Source: Asticcacaulis excentricus
GTDB taxonomy: Bacteria; Pseudomonadota; Alphaproteobacteria; Caulobacterales; Caulobacteraceae
Reading direction: 5' to 3'
DNA length: 64,000 nt
Assembly: GCF_003966695.1 (NCBI RefSeq)
Contig: NZ_AP018827.1
Coordinates: forward strand, 1,240,001 to 1,304,000
Shown here in pieces: positions 26,900 to 39,855 of the stretch. The notes under the pieces were generated by a model, which made no database searches, had not been told where the DNA came from, and saw nothing but the letters and a program-made list of their open reading frames with translations. The position numbers were made by a program, and so were the translations under genes. Position 1 is the first letter of the stretch; each line of letters opens with the position of its first letter.

Positions 26900-27457
26900 T
26901 TACGAAATGAACGGGAACTGGAAGTGCTTCAGGAGAGCCTTGGCTTCCTTGTCGCTCTTCGCCGTGGTGCAGACAACAATGTCCATGCCCCACATCTGGT
27001 CGATCTGATCGTAGTTGATTTCCGGGAACACGATGTGTTCCTTCAGGCCCATGGCGTAGTTGCCACGACCGTCGAAGGAGTTACCGTTCAGGCCACGGAA
27101 ATCCTTCACGCGCGGCAGCGCGATCGTGATCAGGCGGTCCAGGAATTCATACATACGGTGCTTGCGCAGCGTCACCTTGGCGCCGATCACCATGCCTTCG
27201 CGCAGCTTGAAGCCGGCGATAGACTTACGGGCCTTGGTTTCAGCCGGCTTCTGACCGGTGATAGCCGCCAGGTCCGCGATCGCGGCCTTGACCTTCTTGG
27301 AGTCGGCAACGGCTTCGCCGATACCCATGTTCACGACGATCTTGTCGAGCTTGGGGACCTGCATTTCGTTGGTGTAGCCGAACTCTTCCTTCAGCGCCGC
27401 GCGGATCTTGTCCTGATAGACGGCCTTGAGGCGCGGGGTATAAGCTTGATCAGCCAT
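26900..27457 (-). CDS. rplE: 50S ribosomal protein L5
   Basis: 185 residues from the ATG at 27457; the open frame reaches a GTG at 27469. Signature [15 protein letters not shown], then [23 protein letters not shown]. The end has [20 protein letters not shown]5 binds 5S rRNA. The start lies inside rplX by 8 bp, so the genes are coupled. Confidence 0.98.
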   Translation of the reverse strand: MADQAYTPRLKAVYQDKIRAALKEEFGYTNEMQVPKLDKIVVNMGIGEAVADSKKVKAAIADLAAITGQKPAETKARKSIAGFKLREGMVIGAKVTLRKHRMYEFLDRLITIALPRVKDFRGLNGNSFDGRGNYAMGLKEHIVFPEINYDQIDQMWGMDIVVCTTAKSDKEAKALLKHFQFPFIS

Positions 27458-27764
27458 TGATGACCTCACCGGTGCTCTTGGCGAAGCGCACCTTCTTGTC
27501 GCCTTCGACGCGGAAACCGACGCGGGTCGGCTTGCCGTTGGCGTCAGCCACGGCGACGTTCGAAAGGTGAAGCGAGGCTTCCTTGTTGATGATGCCGCCT
27601 TGCGGGTTCGTTTGCGAAGCGCGCGTGTGGCGCTGAACGATATTGATACCCTGAACGACGACGCGGTTCTCGGTCGGGAGAACCTTCAGGACGGTGCCGG
27701 TGCGGCCCTTGTCCTTGCCCGTCAGGACGACGACCTTGTCGCCCTTCTTAACCTTCGCAGCCAT
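27450..27764 (-). CDS. rplX: 50S ribosomal protein L24
   Basis: 104 residues. KOW motif [20 protein letters not shown] at the start, followed by [15 protein letters not shown]24 starts 50S assembly. The ATG shares a base with the rplN stop (TAATG). Confidence 0.98.
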   Translation of the reverse strand: MAAKVKKGDKVVVLTGKDKGRTGTVLKVLPTENRVVVQGINIVQRHTRASQTNPQGGIINKEASLHLSNVAVADANGKPTRVGFRVEGDKKVRFAKSTGEVING

Positions 27765-28132
27765 TAGAGGACCTCCGGCGCCAGCGAGATGATCTTCATG
27801 TGGTTCTTGGCGCGCAACTCGCGCGGAACCGGCCCGAAGATACGGGTGCCGATGGGCTCACCCGACTTGTTCACGATCACAGCGGCGTTGGTGTCGAAAC
27901 GGATCACCGACCCGTCCTTGCGCTGGATGTCTTTCGAGGTGCGCACGACGATGGCGCGCAGAACGTCGCCCTTCTTCACGCGGCCACGGGGGATCGCTTC
28001 CTTAACCGAGACGACGATCAGGTCACCCACCGAGGCGTAACGGCGCTTGGAGCCGCCCAACACCTTGATGCACATGACCCGGCGCGCGCCCGAATTATCG
28101 GCAACGTCCAGATTAGTTTGCATCTGAATCAT
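27764..28132 (-). CDS. rplN: 50S ribosomal protein L14
   Basis: 122 residues, the standard length. [21 protein letters not shown] at the start and [10 protein letters not shown] near the end. First gene of the spc segment, after a 392-bp gap behind rpsQ. Confidence 0.98.
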   Translation of the reverse strand: MIQMQTNLDVADNSGARRVMCIKVLGGSKRRYASVGDLIVVSVKEAIPRGRVKKGDVLRAIVVRTSKDIQRKDGSVIRFDTNAAVIVNKSGEPIGTRIFGPVPRELRAKNHMKIISLAPEVL

Positions 28133-28524
28133 AATTCAAACTTTCGAATGGTTCGGATCAGAAACCGGCCGGCAAGCCGTCCGTTTTATGATCCGGGTTC
28201 ATCTGTACGGACAATCCGAAGCTCGAAGCGGTTCTTCGCTTCGGATTGCGTTTTTTCAGAGAATTTCGCGGGCTTGCGCCCCCGAAAATCACGAAGGATT
28301 CCGAGGAAGCGGGCCTTAAACCCTATTTCCTCCGAATAAGCAAACAGAAAAATGCTCAACGAAGCCGTTCCGCCCGTCTGGGGTGGAGGTTCCGTGAGCA
28401 TCTCTCCGGTTCAACGTCTGCGAAGGGTATTCCGCGAAATCCCGAAGGCAGGCGGAACCGGATCGCAAATGTCAAAAGACCGAAACCCGGAAAGCTCTAA
28501 ACAGCCTTACGGGTCTCTGATGTC
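28133..28524. other. Intergenic region between rpsQ and rplN (S10/spc boundary)
   Basis: 392 bp without a convincing gene. It is at the boundary where many bacteria end the S10 operon and start spc. It holds a perfect 11-bp stem-loop with a T-run facing the plus strand (28212-28256). On the minus strand TTGACA occurs near 28470-28479 but without a good -10. A minus-strand open frame of 71 codons (28186-28401) has no SD or recognisable family and is not called. Confidence 0.5.
28212..28256 (+). terminator. Plus-strand-facing intrinsic terminator inside the ribosomal cluster
   Basis: Perfect 11-bp stem CAATCCGAAGC/GCTTCGGATTG (28212-28222 with 28238-28248) followed by CG and TTTTTT on the plus strand. 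All genes around it run on the minus strand, so it would stop antisense transcription or end an unseen small RNA. On the minus strand it is a hairpin without a T-run. Confidence 0.6.
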
Positions 28525-28764
28525 TTAGGCTGCGTCCTTGGGAAGCACTTCCCAGGTCTTCAGCTTGGACTTCGGCGCGCACTCGATGATACGAGCGACT
28601 TCGCCAGCCTTGTAGGTGTTGTTCTCATCGTGAGCGTGGTAGCGCTTCGAAACGCGCACCGGCTTCTTCAGAACCGGGTGCAGAACGGTACGCTCGACCT
28701 TCACGACGATGGTCTTGTTGCCCTTGTCAGAAACAACCAGACCTTCAAGAATGCGCTTGGGCAT
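28525..28764 (-). CDS. rpsQ: 30S ribosomal protein S17
   Basis: 79 residues. [27 protein letters not shown] and the OB-fold text [20 protein letters not shown]. Last gene of the S10 segment, 11 bp after rpmC. Confidence 0.98.
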   Translation of the reverse strand: MPKRILEGLVVSDKGNKTIVVKVERTVLHPVLKKPVRVSKRYHAHDENNTYKAGEVARIIECAPKSKLKTWEVLPKDAA

Positions 28765-28775
28765 GGTCTATTCCT

Positions 28776-28970
28776 TTAGGCAGACTTCTGAGTGGTCAGA
28801 AGCGACTTGATGCGCGCGATGTCCTTGCGGACTTCGTTCACACGGTGGGTCTTCTCCAGTTGGCCGGTGGCCTTCTGGAAACGAAGGTTGAACTGTTCCT
28901 TCTTGAGGTTCAGCAGTTCTTCCTGAAGCTGATCGGGGGTCTTGCCCCGCAGGTCGGCAATCTTGGTCAT
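28776..28970 (-). CDS. rpmC: 50S ribosomal protein L29
   Basis: 64 residues, two long helices: [29 protein letters not shown] and [16 protein letters not shown]29 lies beside the exit tunnel with L23. Five bp after rplP. Confidence 0.97.
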   Translation of the reverse strand: MTKIADLRGKTPDQLQEELLNLKKEQFNLRFQKATGQLEKTHRVNEVRKDIARIKSLLTTQKSA

Positions 28971-28975
28971 GGTCC

Positions 28976-29404
28976 TTACTCCGCCGCAATGCCGGCGTCG
29001 AGACGGGTCACGACGCGGGTACGAACCGGCAGCTTGGCCGCGCCGAGGCGCAGAGCTTCACGGGCGATGTCGTCCGCGACGCCGTCGATTTCAAACAGGA
29101 TACGGCCGGGGGCCACGCGGGCCGCCCAGTAATCCACGGAACCCTTACCGGAACCCATCCGGACTTCTGCGGGCTTGCCCGTCACGGGCAGGTCCGGGAA
29201 GATACGGATCCAGACGCGGCCCTGACGCTTCATTTGACGCGTGATGGCCCGACGGGCGGCTTCGATCTGACGGGCGGTCAGGCGCTCAGGCTCGACCGTC
29301 TTCAGACCATAGGAACCAAAGTTCAGCGTGTAGCCGCCCTTGGCATTACCGTGGATGCGGCCCTTGAAGGCCTTACGGTATTTTGTGCGCTTAGGAAGCA
29401 GCAT
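28976..29404 (-). CDS. rplP: 50S ribosomal protein L16
   Basis: 142 residues. [16 protein letters not shown] at the start, [18 protein letters not shown] and the [15 protein letters not shown] segment near the A-site tRNA. Standard order after rpsC, with a 5-bp gap. Confidence 0.98.
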   Translation of the reverse strand: MLLPKRTKYRKAFKGRIHGNAKGGYTLNFGSYGLKTVEPERLTARQIEAARRAITRQMKRQGRVWIRIFPDLPVTGKPAEVRMGSGKGSVDYWAARVAPGRILFEIDGVADDIAREALRLGAAKLPVRTRVVTRLDAGIAAE

Positions 29405-29409
29405 AGCGA

Positions 29410-30165
29410 TCAGGCCTCCTTATTGTTGCGATCGCGGCGCGGGCCACGGTTGTTACGCTCGCCGCGCTCCGGACGCTCGTTCGACGACGGGCCCGAGGCT
29501 TCCTGCGACCAGCGCTTGTCCTGGGCCATCGGATCGTGCTCAAGGACTTCGCCCTTGAAGATCCACACCTTGACGCCGATGATGCCGTAGGTGGTCAGGG
29601 CTTCGGCAAAGCCGAAGTCGATGTCCGCACGCAGGGTGTGCAGCGGCACGCGACCTTCACGGTACCATTCCATACGGGCGATTTCCGCCCCGCCGAGACG
29701 ACCCGACAGGTTCATACGGATGCCCTTGGCGCCCAGACGCATGGCCGACTGGATCGAACGCTTCATGGCGCGGCGGAAGGCCACGCGGCGCTCCAGCTGC
29801 TGAGCGATGGATTCGGCAACCAGTTGCGAATCGACTTCCGGCTTGCGGACTTCAACCAGGTTCAGGAACACTTCGCCTTCGGTGAGGGCGGAGATGTCCT
29901 TACGCAGCTTGTCGATGTCCGCACCCTTCTTGCCGATCACCACGCCCGGACGGGCGGCATAAATGGTGATGCGGCACTTCTTGTGCGGACGCTCGATGAT
30001 GATGCGCGACACGCCGGCGGCGTTAAGCTTTTCCTTCAGTTCCTTACGGATCTTCAGGTCCTGGTGCAGCAGCTTCGCGTATTCCTGACGGGCGGCGAAC
30101 CAGCGCGAGTCCCAGGTACGGTTGACGCCAAGGCGCAGACCGATCGGATTGACTTTCTGACCCAT
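29410..30165 (-). CDS. rpsC: 30S ribosomal protein S3
   Basis: 251 residues. KH domain text [17 protein letters not shown] and [18 protein letters not shown]. It ends in a longer Arg/Asn-rich tail (about 30 residues, [17 protein letters not shown]) than in E. coli. S3 helps form the mRNA entry helicase. The ATG shares one base with the rplV stop. Confidence 0.98.
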   Translation of the reverse strand: MGQKVNPIGLRLGVNRTWDSRWFAARQEYAKLLHQDLKIRKELKEKLNAAGVSRIIIERPHKKCRITIYAARPGVVIGKKGADIDKLRKDISALTEGEVFLNLVEVRKPEVDSQLVAESIAQQLERRVAFRRAMKRSIQSAMRLGAKGIRMNLSGRLGGAEIARMEWYREGRVPLHTLRADIDFGFAEALTTYGIIGVKVWIFKGEVLEHDPMAQDKRWSQEASGPSSNERPERGERNNRGPRRDRNNKEA

Positions 30166-30548
30166 TAGGCAGCCTCTTGACCAAGTTCACGGACGACGAT
30201 GGTCAGTTCCGAGAAGGGCTTCAGGATACGCGACGAGCGACCGCGGGCGCGGGACGCAAAGCGCTTCATGACGATGTTCTTGCCCACATAGGCCTCGGCG
30301 ACAAACAGGTTGTCGATGTCGAGGTTGTGGTTGTTTTCGGCGTTCGAAATCGCCGAATACAGGGCCTTGCGAACGTCGCCGGCGATGCGCTTGTGCGAGA
30401 ACTCAAGCTCGTTGAGCGCGCGCTGGACCTTTAGGCCGCGGATCGACTGGGCCACCAGGTTCAGCTTGTAAGGGCTGATGCGGATGGAGACCAGCTTGGC
30501 GCGGGCTTCGGTCGGCTTTACGCGGCGAGGATTGGACGTTTGCGACAT
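30165..30548 (-). CDS. rplV: 50S ribosomal protein L22
   Basis: 127 residues. [25 protein letters not shown] and the tunnel hairpin region [15 protein letters not shown]. This hairpin lines the exit tunnel and is the site of macrolide-resistance changes in other bacteria. Standard position between rpsS and rpsC. Confidence 0.98.
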   Translation of the reverse strand: MSQTSNPRRVKPTEARAKLVSIRISPYKLNLVAQSIRGLKVQRALNELEFSHKRIAGDVRKALYSAISNAENNHNLDIDNLFVAEAYVGKNIVMKRFASRARGRSSRILKPFSELTIVVRELGQEAA

Positions 30549-30551
30549 GGC

Positions 30552-30830
30552 TTACTTCCTCTTCGCCTTCTTGTCAGCGGCGTGACCGGGGAAGTTCCGC
30601 GTGGGCGAAAATTCACCGAGCTTCATGCCGACCATGTCTTCCGACACCAGCACCGGCACGTGCTTCTGACCGTTATAAACACCAAAGGTGAGCCCCACAA
30701 ACTGGGGCATGATGACAGAGCGGCGCGACCACGTCTTGATGACGTCCTTGCGACCGCCGGCCTGAGCCGCTTCCGCCTTCTTAAGAAGGTGGCCATCGAC
30801 AAAGGGACCTTTCCATACGGAGCGAGCCAT
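30552..30830 (-). CDS. rpsS: 30S ribosomal protein S19
   Basis: 92 residues. [20 protein letters not shown], then [21 protein letters not shown] and [17 protein letters not shown]19 pairs with S13 in the 30S head. Confidence 0.98.
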   Translation of the reverse strand: MARSVWKGPFVDGHLLKKAEAAQAGGRKDVIKTWSRRSVIMPQFVGLTFGVYNGQKHVPVLVSEDMVGMKLGEFSPTRNFPGHAADKKAKRK

Positions 30831-30833
30831 GGA

Positions 30834-31670
30834 TTAGCGAGCCTTCTTGAGGTGACGCGAGCGGATGATGAACTTATCCGTCGCTTTGTTGGTACGGGTC
30901 TTGCGGCCCTTGGTGGGCTTGCCCCACGGGGTGACCGGGTTACGACCGCCCGAGGTGCGGCCTTCACCACCACCGTGCGGGTGGTCGATCGGGTTCATGG
31001 CCACACCACGAACGTGCGGACGCCAGCCCTTGTGACGGGCGCGACCAGCCTTACCCAGGCTTTCGTTCATGTGGTCCGGGTTGGACACGGCGCCGACGGT
31101 GGCCATGCAGGTGTCGAGCACCATGCGCAGTTCACCCGAACCCAGACGGATCTGGGCGTAACCGGCGTCACGGCCAACGAGCTGGGCATAGGCCCCAGCC
31201 GAACGGGCCAGCTGACCACCCTTCATGGGCTTCAGCTCGACATTGTGGATGATCGTACCGACCGGCAGCGAACGCAGCGGCGCGGCGTTACCCGGCTTCA
31301 CGTCCACCTTTTCCGAGGCGATGATGGTGTCACCAGCCTTGAGGCGTTGCGGGGCCAGGATGTAGGCCTTTTCGCCGTCGGCATAGTTGATCAGCGCGAT
31401 GAAGGCGGTGCGGTTCGGGTCATACTCCAGACGCTCCACCGTACCGGCCACGTCGAACTTGCGACGCTTGAAGTCGATGATGCGATAGAGCTTCTTGGCG
31501 CCGCCGCCACGGAAGCGGACGGCCACGCGACCGCCGGCACCACGGCCGCCGGACTTGGTGAGACCTTCGACCAGAGCCTTCTCAGGACGGCCCTTGTGCA
31601 GCTCGGAACGGTCAACGAGAACCAGTTCGCGACGACCGGGCGAGGTGGGGTTGAATTGCTTCAAAGCCAT
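30834..31670 (-). CDS. rplB: 50S ribosomal protein L2
   Basis: 278 residues. [20 protein letters not shown]-binding and peptidyl-transferase-proximal text [21 protein letters not shown] with the conserved histidines. Standard position after rplW. Confidence 0.98.
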   Translation of the reverse strand: MALKQFNPTSPGRRELVLVDRSELHKGRPEKALVEGLTKSGGRGAGGRVAVRFRGGGAKKLYRIIDFKRRKFDVAGTVERLEYDPNRTAFIALINYADGEKAYILAPQRLKAGDTIIASEKVDVKPGNAAPLRSLPVGTIIHNVELKPMKGGQLARSAGAYAQLVGRDAGYAQIRLGSGELRMVLDTCMATVGAVSNPDHMNESLGKAGRARHKGWRPHVRGVAMNPIDHPHGGGEGRTSGGRNPVTPWGKPTKGRKTRTNKATDKFIIRSRHLKKAR

Positions 31671-31685
31671 TGTTCAATCCTCTCC

Positions 31686-31982
31686 TTACAGACCGGTGGT
31701 GATGTCGATGGATTGGCCCTCTTCGAGGGTGACAATCGCCTTCTTGACATCGTTGCGACGGCCCATGATGCCCTTGAAGCGCTTGGTCTTGCCCTTCGTG
31801 ACAACCGTGTTCACCTTGACAACCTTGACGTTGAAGAGGGCTTCAACGGCCGAGGCGATCTCGTCCTTCGAGGAGTCGAGCGACACCTTGAAGACCACCT
31901 TGTTCTGTTCAGACAGAACGGTCGCCTTTTCGGTGATGTGCGGCGCCAGGATGACGTCGTAATTGCGGATAGTAGCAGCCAT
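31686..31982 (-). CDS. rplW: 50S ribosomal protein L23
   Basis: 98 residues. [20 protein letters not shown] and [21 protein letters not shown]23 docks SRP and trigger factor at the exit site. Three bp after rplD. Confidence 0.97.
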   Translation of the reverse strand: MAATIRNYDVILAPHITEKATVLSEQNKVVFKVSLDSSKDEIASAVEALFNVKVVKVNTVVTKGKTKRFKGIMGRRNDVKKAIVTLEEGQSIDITTGL

Positions 31983-31985
31983 AAC

Positions 31986-32618
31986 TTAGGCCTCCACTTT
32001 GAAGCGGGCTTCGATCGCTTCCACCGCCGACTTCGTCAGAACCAGCGTCTGGCGGCGCAGAACGTCATAAACGTTCAGACCGGCCGACGGCAGGACGTCG
32101 ATGTTCGGGATGTTGCGCGAAGCAAGCGCGAAGTTGGTGTCAACTTCCGGGCCCGCGATGATGAGAGCGTTCTTCAGGCCCAGCGTTTCGAACTTGGCAC
32201 GAAGCGCGGCGGTCTTGGCCGTGTCGAGCGTGGCCTGATCGAGAACGATCAGCGCACCGGCCTTGGCCTTCGAGGACAGGGCGTGACGCAGACCCAGAGC
32301 GCGAACCTTCTTTTGCAGGTCGAAGGCGTGCGAGCGAACGACCGGACCGAAGGCGCGCGAGCCGCCGACGAATTGCGGCGCACGGCGCGAACCGTGACGG
32401 GCGCCGCCGGAGCCCTTCTGCTTGTACATCTTCTTACCCGTGCGAGAATTCTCGTTGCGGGTCTGAACCTTGTGCGTACCGGCGCGGCGCTTGGCCAGTT
32501 GCCAGTTGACGACGCGGGCCAGGATGTCGTTGCGGATCTCTTCGAGGCCGAAAACGGCGTCAGAGACGTCAACCGAACCGGCCGTGCCGTTGTCGAGAGT
32601 GATAACGTCGAGTTTCAT
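31986..32618 (-). CDS. rplD: 50S ribosomal protein L4
   Basis: 210 residues. Central extended loop text [23 protein letters not shown] and [13 protein letters not shown] reaches the exit tunnel. In E. coli L4 also represses the S10 operon through the leader; a strong leader hairpin is present here at 33772-33806 but its link with L4 is untested. Two bp after rplC. Confidence 0.97.
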   Translation of the reverse strand: MKLDVITLDNGTAGSVDVSDAVFGLEEIRNDILARVVNWQLAKRRAGTHKVQTRNENSRTGKKMYKQKGSGGARHGSRRAPQFVGGSRAFGPVVRSHAFDLQKKVRALGLRHALSSKAKAGALIVLDQATLDTAKTAALRAKFETLGLKNALIIAGPEVDTNFALASRNIPNIDVLPSAGLNVYDVLRRQTLVLTKSAVEAIEARFKVEA

Positions 32619-32620
32619 GA

Positions 32621-33352
32621 TTATTCAGCACCCTCTTCTTGAGCGGGCGCTTCCTCAGCTTGAGCCGGAGCGGCGGCCGCCTTCTTGAGGCCGGCCGGGA
32701 ACGGCAGAGCCTGCGGGGCCGACTTCTTCACGGCGTCGCGGATCTTGACGAACGAGCCTTCCGCACCGGGCACAGCGCCACGGATGAAGATCAGGCCGCG
32801 CTCGGCGTCGATGCGAACGACTTCGAGGTTAAGCGTCGTGACGGTTTCCACACCATAATGACCGGCCATCTTCTTGCCGGGGAAGGTGCGGCCCGGATCC
32901 TGACGGTTACCCGTCGAACCGTGGGCGCGGTGCGAGACCGACACACCGTGGGTGGCGCGCATACCGCCGAAGTTCCAGCGCTTCATGGCACCGGCAAAAC
33001 CTTTACCGATGGTCGTGCCCTGAATGTCAACGCGCTGACCTTCGACGAAGTGATCGGCCGAGAATTCAGCGCCGACTTCGACGAGGGCGTCTTCGGAGAC
33101 GCGGAACTCGGACAGGATGGCCTTGGGCTCAACCTGAGCCTTGGCGAAGCGTTCACGCTCAGGCTTGGAAACGTTCTTGGCCTTGCGGGTGCCGGCACCC
33201 AGTTGCAGGGCGGTGTAGCCGTCCTTGTCCTTGGTGCGCTGGGCCACAACCTGGCAGCCTTCGAGCGAAAGGACGGTGACGGGGACGTGCTGGCCTTGCG
33301 CGTCGAAATAGCGCGTCATGCCGAGCTTTTTGGCGAGGAGACCTGTTCTCAT
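32621..33352 (-). CDS. rplC: 50S ribosomal protein L3 with Ala/Glu-rich tail
   Basis: 243 residues, about 30 longer than E. coli L3. [17 protein letters not shown]; loop text [18 protein letters not shown] and [26 protein letters not shown] near the peptidyl transferase centre. The tail ([19 protein letters not shown]) is low-complexity and likely disordered. The site glutamine methylated by PrmB in other bacteria lies in GNRQDPG. Confidence 0.97.
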   Translation of the reverse strand: MRTGLLAKKLGMTRYFDAQGQHVPVTVLSLEGCQVVAQRTKDKDGYTALQLGAGTRKAKNVSKPERERFAKAQVEPKAILSEFRVSEDALVEVGAEFSADHFVEGQRVDIQGTTIGKGFAGAMKRWNFGGMRATHGVSVSHRAHGSTGNRQDPGRTFPGKKMAGHYGVETVTTLNLEVVRIDAERGLIFIRGAVPGAEGSFVKIRDAVKKSAPQALPFPAGLKKAAAAPAQAEEAPAQEEGAE

Positions 33353-33363
33353 GACCGGGCCCC

Positions 33364-33672
33364 TTAAATCTTGATCTCGACGTCCACACCGGCGGACAGG
33401 TCGAGCTTCATCAGCGCGTCAACGGTCTGCGGGGTGGGATCGACGATGTCCAGCACGCGCTTGTGCGTGCGGATTTCGAACTGTTCACGGGACTTTTTAT
33501 CGACGTGCGGCGAACGGTTCACGGTGAAGCGCTCAATCAGCGTCGGCAGGGGGATCGGCCCCCGGACGGTAGCACCGGTGCGCTTGGCCGTGTTCACGAT
33601 TTCACGTGTGGAATGGTCCAGCACGCGGTGATCGAAGGCCTTGAGCCTGATGCGGATATTCTGACGATCCAT
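33364..33672 (-). CDS. rpsJ: 30S ribosomal protein S10
   Basis: 102 residues from the ATG at 33672; the open frame extends upstream without family similarity. [22 protein letters not shown] and the loop [29 protein letters not shown], which also binds NusB in antitermination complexes. First gene of the S10 operon, preceded by a long leader with an attenuator-like hairpin. Confidence 0.98.
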   Translation of the reverse strand: MDRQNIRIRLKAFDHRVLDHSTREIVNTAKRTGATVRGPIPLPTLIERFTVNRSPHVDKKSREQFEIRTHKRVLDIVDPTPQTVDALMKLDLSAGVDVEIKI

Positions 33673-33771
33673 ATCGCTCTTATTCCAAGTTAAGGGGTTG
33701 CGTATCCCGCGTCCGTTGAACCATTTCAAAGACCAGCTTCGATCCAAAAACAGAGACCGACGCGTTATCCG

Positions 33772-33806
33772 CAAAAACAAAGCCGCGCAGCGTGAGCTGC
33801 GTGGCC
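33772..33806 (-). terminator. Attenuator-like hairpin in the S10 leader
   Basis: Minus-strand stem GCCACGCAGC/GCTGCGCGGC (one mismatch) with a 4-base loop, immediately followed by TTTGTTTTT. It lies between the predicted promoter and rpsJ, about 100 bases ahead of the start codon, so it would act as a leader attenuator rather than an operon end. Confidence 0.6.
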
Positions 33807-33923
33807 ATTCGGAAAGTCTGGAAGCGTCACCTTATATATAAAGACGAGGCCGCCGACTTAATTTCGTAATATGCGGACCGCGTATGAAGCGTGAACCTCA
33901 CGGCCGATCCAACAGAGGTGGCG

Positions 33924-33952
33924 TATATGCCGAAGGAGTCGTCCCGCGTCAA
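33924..33952 (-). promoter_or_regulatory. Probable sigma-70 promoter of the S10 operon
   Basis: Minus-strand TTGACG, 17 bases, CATATA, about 250 bp ahead of rpsJ. It lies just past the stop codon of the acyltransferase gene. Confidence 0.6.
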
Positions 33953-33979
33953 CCCCTGCAACTATAATTCTTTGCGTGT

Positions 33980-35170
33980 TTAAGCCGCTACGTCGTTGGT
34001 GGCCGGTGCCGGGGTGCGCAGACGGCTTATACCGCGACGCAAGAGCGCCTGAAAAGCGTCACGTTTGCCCTTGGGCTCGGTTTCACAGGCGCGGATGGTG
34101 CGCAGACGACGTTGCACGCTGAGACGAAGCCGCCCCAGTTTTTCACGCGCGGCGGGTGACAGGGCGACCACCGCATCGACCAGAACGGTCATCAGGCTGG
34201 TGCGCGATTCGATCGTCCCTTCCAGACACACCCGCGCCGGAGAGGTCAGGGTGTGTTTGTAGCATTCGCCGCCCGCGCCGAAATCAATCTGGGTCACGCC
34301 CATCTCTGCCACGTGCTGCATGATGCGCAGCGACAGCAGGATGCCGGGGCTGTAGCGATAATAGCTTTCGGCATAGGCCGGGAACCAGAAGTGCAGACAG
34401 GCGTCGCGCATCAGGCAAATTTCCGCCGCCACCAGCACCGGTTCAGGGCCGCTGACATCGCGGAACACCCCTACCCTCAGCCCGAACCCTTCGTCCTGAC
34501 GTTTGGCGAGCTGGCTCAGAAGATTGAGCGTCCAGCCGCAGCCGAACACGTCGTGCATGCCGGAACGGCTATATTGCTGGCGCTTCTGGTCGATGACCCA
34601 TTGCAGCAGGTCGGGCGTGACGCGCTCAAAGCTGAAGGCGAAGCCGCCGAAGTCCTTTTCGACATTGCGCTGGCAGCGGCCGACATTTTTATAAAACTTG
34701 TGATGCTGCGCCTTCTGGCGCGCCAGATAGGCGTCATAGCCGTCGCTCAGGTCGGCAATCTGCGTGATCGCCTCAATGGTGCGGGCGTGGACCTTATCCG
34801 CCGTCATCTCCCCGACCCAGCCCATGAATTCGAGGCGGTTCGCCTTGAGGCTGCGCAGCAGCAGGGGATAGTCCACTACAAACCCGGTATCGGCAATGAC
34901 GCCGTGATAGTCGGTCAGGGGGGCGCCCAGCGGCTGAAGCGTGCGACCGCGCACCTGATAGGGCAGATAGCCGGCGACCTGCCCCTGCTCATCATAAAGA
35001 CGCGCTATGTGGGCATCCGGGACGCTCTGGCCGATGTCCATGACGTAGCGCACGTCGAAATAGGGCCCGATCAGGTCAGGCCGCCGCGAAGTAAACCCTT
35101 CCCAGGCTGCAATATCTTCGGGCGTAAGCGCTTCGGGCGCGACGCTTTCGATGCGTGTCAGTCTGGCCAT
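33980..35170 (-). CDS. FemAB/GNAT-like N-acyltransferase
   Basis: 396 residues from the ATG at 35170 (GGGGAG four bases upstream); an ATG at 35191 is possible. The layout is that of Acetyltransf_6 (FemAB-like) proteins. The first half has GYLPYQVRGRTLQPLGAPLTDYHGVI and an HHKFYKNVGRCQRNVEKDFG helix; the second half has AAEICLMRDACLHFWFPAY and GVTQIDFGAGGECYKHTL. These enzymes acylate amino sugars or peptidoglycan precursors in surface polysaccharide pathways. HfsK of Caulobacter, needed for holdfast cohesion, belongs to this class, so a surface-polymer role is possible but not proven. It lies between tuf and rpsJ, an unusual spot. Confidence 0.75.
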   Translation of the reverse strand: MARLTRIESVAPEALTPEDIAAWEGFTSRRPDLIGPYFDVRYVMDIGQSVPDAHIARLYDEQGQVAGYLPYQVRGRTLQPLGAPLTDYHGVIADTGFVVDYPLLLRSLKANRLEFMGWVGEMTADKVHARTIEAITQIADLSDGYDAYLARQKAQHHKFYKNVGRCQRNVEKDFGGFAFSFERVTPDLLQWVIDQKRQQYSRSGMHDVFGCGWTLNLLSQLAKRQDEGFGLRVGVFRDVSGPEPVLVAAEICLMRDACLHFWFPAYAESYYRYSPGILLSLRIMQHVAEMGVTQIDFGAGGECYKHTLTSPARVCLEGTIESRTSLMTVLVDAVVALSPAAREKLGRLRLSVQRRLRTIRACETEPKGKRDAFQALLRRGISRLRTPAPATNDVAA

Positions 35171-35226
35171 ACGGCTCCCCAGTGCGTGCATGTAACTGGG
35201 TGTACAGTGATAAGGTTGATATTGGC

Positions 35227-36102
35227 CTAAGCCGAAGGGTTAATAGAGAGAGGCAAGTACAGATCGCAACGCAAATCCGCCATCGCGACCTCTTCCGGAT
35301 CATCGAGGAAATGCAGGTGCAGCGGCTGGTCCGCCAGCGCATAACCGGCGTCTATAGCCGCGAGGTAGAGCGCATCCATCGTCGGCTGGACCGCATCATA
35401 GTCTCCGTAATGACGCAGACGCGCATACACGCCGCCGGGCACATCTATGTGATAGAGGTCTTCAATCAGTTCCGCCTTGCCCCCGACATCGACGGCGACT
35501 TCGGCACGGCAGGCTTCTGGCGGCGTACACCGTGGATCGTCGTGCTGATAACCATAAAGACCGCCAAGCTCTTCGATGGGAAGCTGTGAAAAGACCAGAT
35601 CGAACAAACGCTGATAGACAGCGTTCAGTTCCGGATAGGCCCCGGTGTTACGCAAAGCGGTAAGCATGAGGGGTTCGGCTTCGACGATTTCGACGGCCAG
35701 CGGGCTCTGCACACTCGCCGGGCGTCGCAACTGATGGCTCAGGCCTTCGCGCAGGGACTCGGATTGACGTATCTCACTCGCTGTATGGCCGGTTTCGGAT
35801 TTCAGCGCGCGGGCAAAGGCTTGCGACGTGGCATAGCCCGCCGCCTGTGTCGCCTCCCCGATAGAGTGCTCAAGGGCGTTCGTCGCCCGCGCCAGACGGA
35901 TACGCCGGATCGTTTCCGCTGGCGTCTCACCGGTCATGAGCCGGTAGATGCGGTGGAAATGAAAGGGCGACAGGGCCGCAATACCGGCCATTTCATCAAG
36001 GTCCGGTACCTCTGTGAAATCAGTGGCTTCAAGGTGTTTTAGCACCCGTTCGATGCGCTGAGCATAGTCAACGGACGGCGTCAGTTGAGATTGAGCGGTC
36101 AT
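35227..36102 (-). CDS. AraC-family regulator with GyrI-like effector domain
   Basis: 291 residues from the ATG at 36102 (GGGGAG upstream); an ATG at 36123 also has an SD. The N-terminal DNA-binding domain (about 8-105) has two helix-turn-helix units: IAALSPFHFHRIYRLMTGETPAETIRRIRLARA and AGYATSQAFARALKSETGHTASE. The C-terminal GyrI-like domain (about 130-291) would bind a small ligand. This is the Rob/BmrR-like layout, often regulating efflux or stress genes. Its target is not evident. Co-oriented with tuf but after a strong terminator. Confidence 0.9.
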   Translation of the reverse strand: MTAQSQLTPSVDYAQRIERVLKHLEATDFTEVPDLDEMAGIAALSPFHFHRIYRLMTGETPAETIRRIRLARATNALEHSIGEATQAAGYATSQAFARALKSETGHTASEIRQSESLREGLSHQLRRPASVQSPLAVEIVEAEPLMLTALRNTGAYPELNAVYQRLFDLVFSQLPIEELGGLYGYQHDDPRCTPPEACRAEVAVDVGGKAELIEDLYHIDVPGGVYARLRHYGDYDAVQPTMDALYLAAIDAGYALADQPLHLHFLDDPEEVAMADLRCDLYLPLSINPSA

Positions 36103-36200
36103 ATAAGGCTCCCCTGAAAACATCAGGCCTCACTGTGCCACGCTCTGCGTCAGGCGTCGTTCCCGATCTTGCGGAAATGGACGCTTGCCGGGACACAACG

Positions 36201-36230
36201 AAAAACCCCCTGAGTTGCCTCAGGGGGTTT
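36201..36230 (-). terminator. Intrinsic terminator after tuf
   Basis: Minus-strand stem AACCCCCTGAG/CTCAGGGGGTT with a 4-base loop, then TTT. It lies about 58 bases past the tuf stop codon and ends the str operon. Confidence 0.88.
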
Positions 36231-36287
36231 CCTTAGTCTGATCGGTGTGGACTGCCCGCTTAGGGGCAGAAACCGGGACCTTTGCGA

Positions 36288-37478
<1,191 letters not shown>

Positions 37479-37598
37479 TTCAAATCCCCGCAAATATGCG
37501 GGCCTTCACTCGGTTAGGGGTTGGAAACTGGGGGCACTCCGCCCCGGAAATCCGTGTCGTCATCCTTGCGGATTTCCGGTTCGGGGCGCAGTGGGGAA

Positions 37599-37627
37599 GG
37601 CCCGTAGCATAGTCTTTGCTACGGGCC
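37599..37627. other. Stem-loop between fusA and tuf
   Basis: Perfect 11-bp stem GGCCCGTAGCA/TGCTACGGGCC with a 7-base loop, 10 bases before the fusA stop codon is cleared. No clear T-run on the minus strand, so it may be a partial terminator or mRNA stabiliser between fusA and tuf. Confidence 0.5.
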
Positions 37628-37636
37628 AAATGGTTT

Positions 37637-39715
<2,079 letters not shown>

Positions 39716-39855
39716 TGTACGGGCCTCAGACAAAAAGGGGATTTAAAAAAAGTGTGTAGGCACTATGCGTAAGCGCGGGAGACTTCATCAGCAAAGTCGC
39801 CCGCGCCTTATAGACCTTTTTTGACAGGACCGTGACAGCCCTGTCCCGCAAGGAA

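Larger units (their letters stand above)
33673..33979. other. Leader and promoter region of the S10 operon
   Basis: 307 bp without a gene. From upstream it holds a good sigma-70 promoter (33924-33952), an AT-rich tract (near 33832-33845) and a terminator-like hairpin (33772-33806). The predicted leader is about 245 nt. Confidence 0.6.

Noticed and set aside
28186-28401. 71-codon minus-strand open frame in the S10/spc gap
   Set aside because: No ribosome binding site or family-like text; it crosses the hairpin.
30540-32642. Plus-strand open frame of 700 codons across rpsS-rplB-rplW-rplD
   Set aside because: It is an antisense shadow produced by biased codon use of ribosomal genes; composition is His/Gln/Arg rich and no domain is seen.
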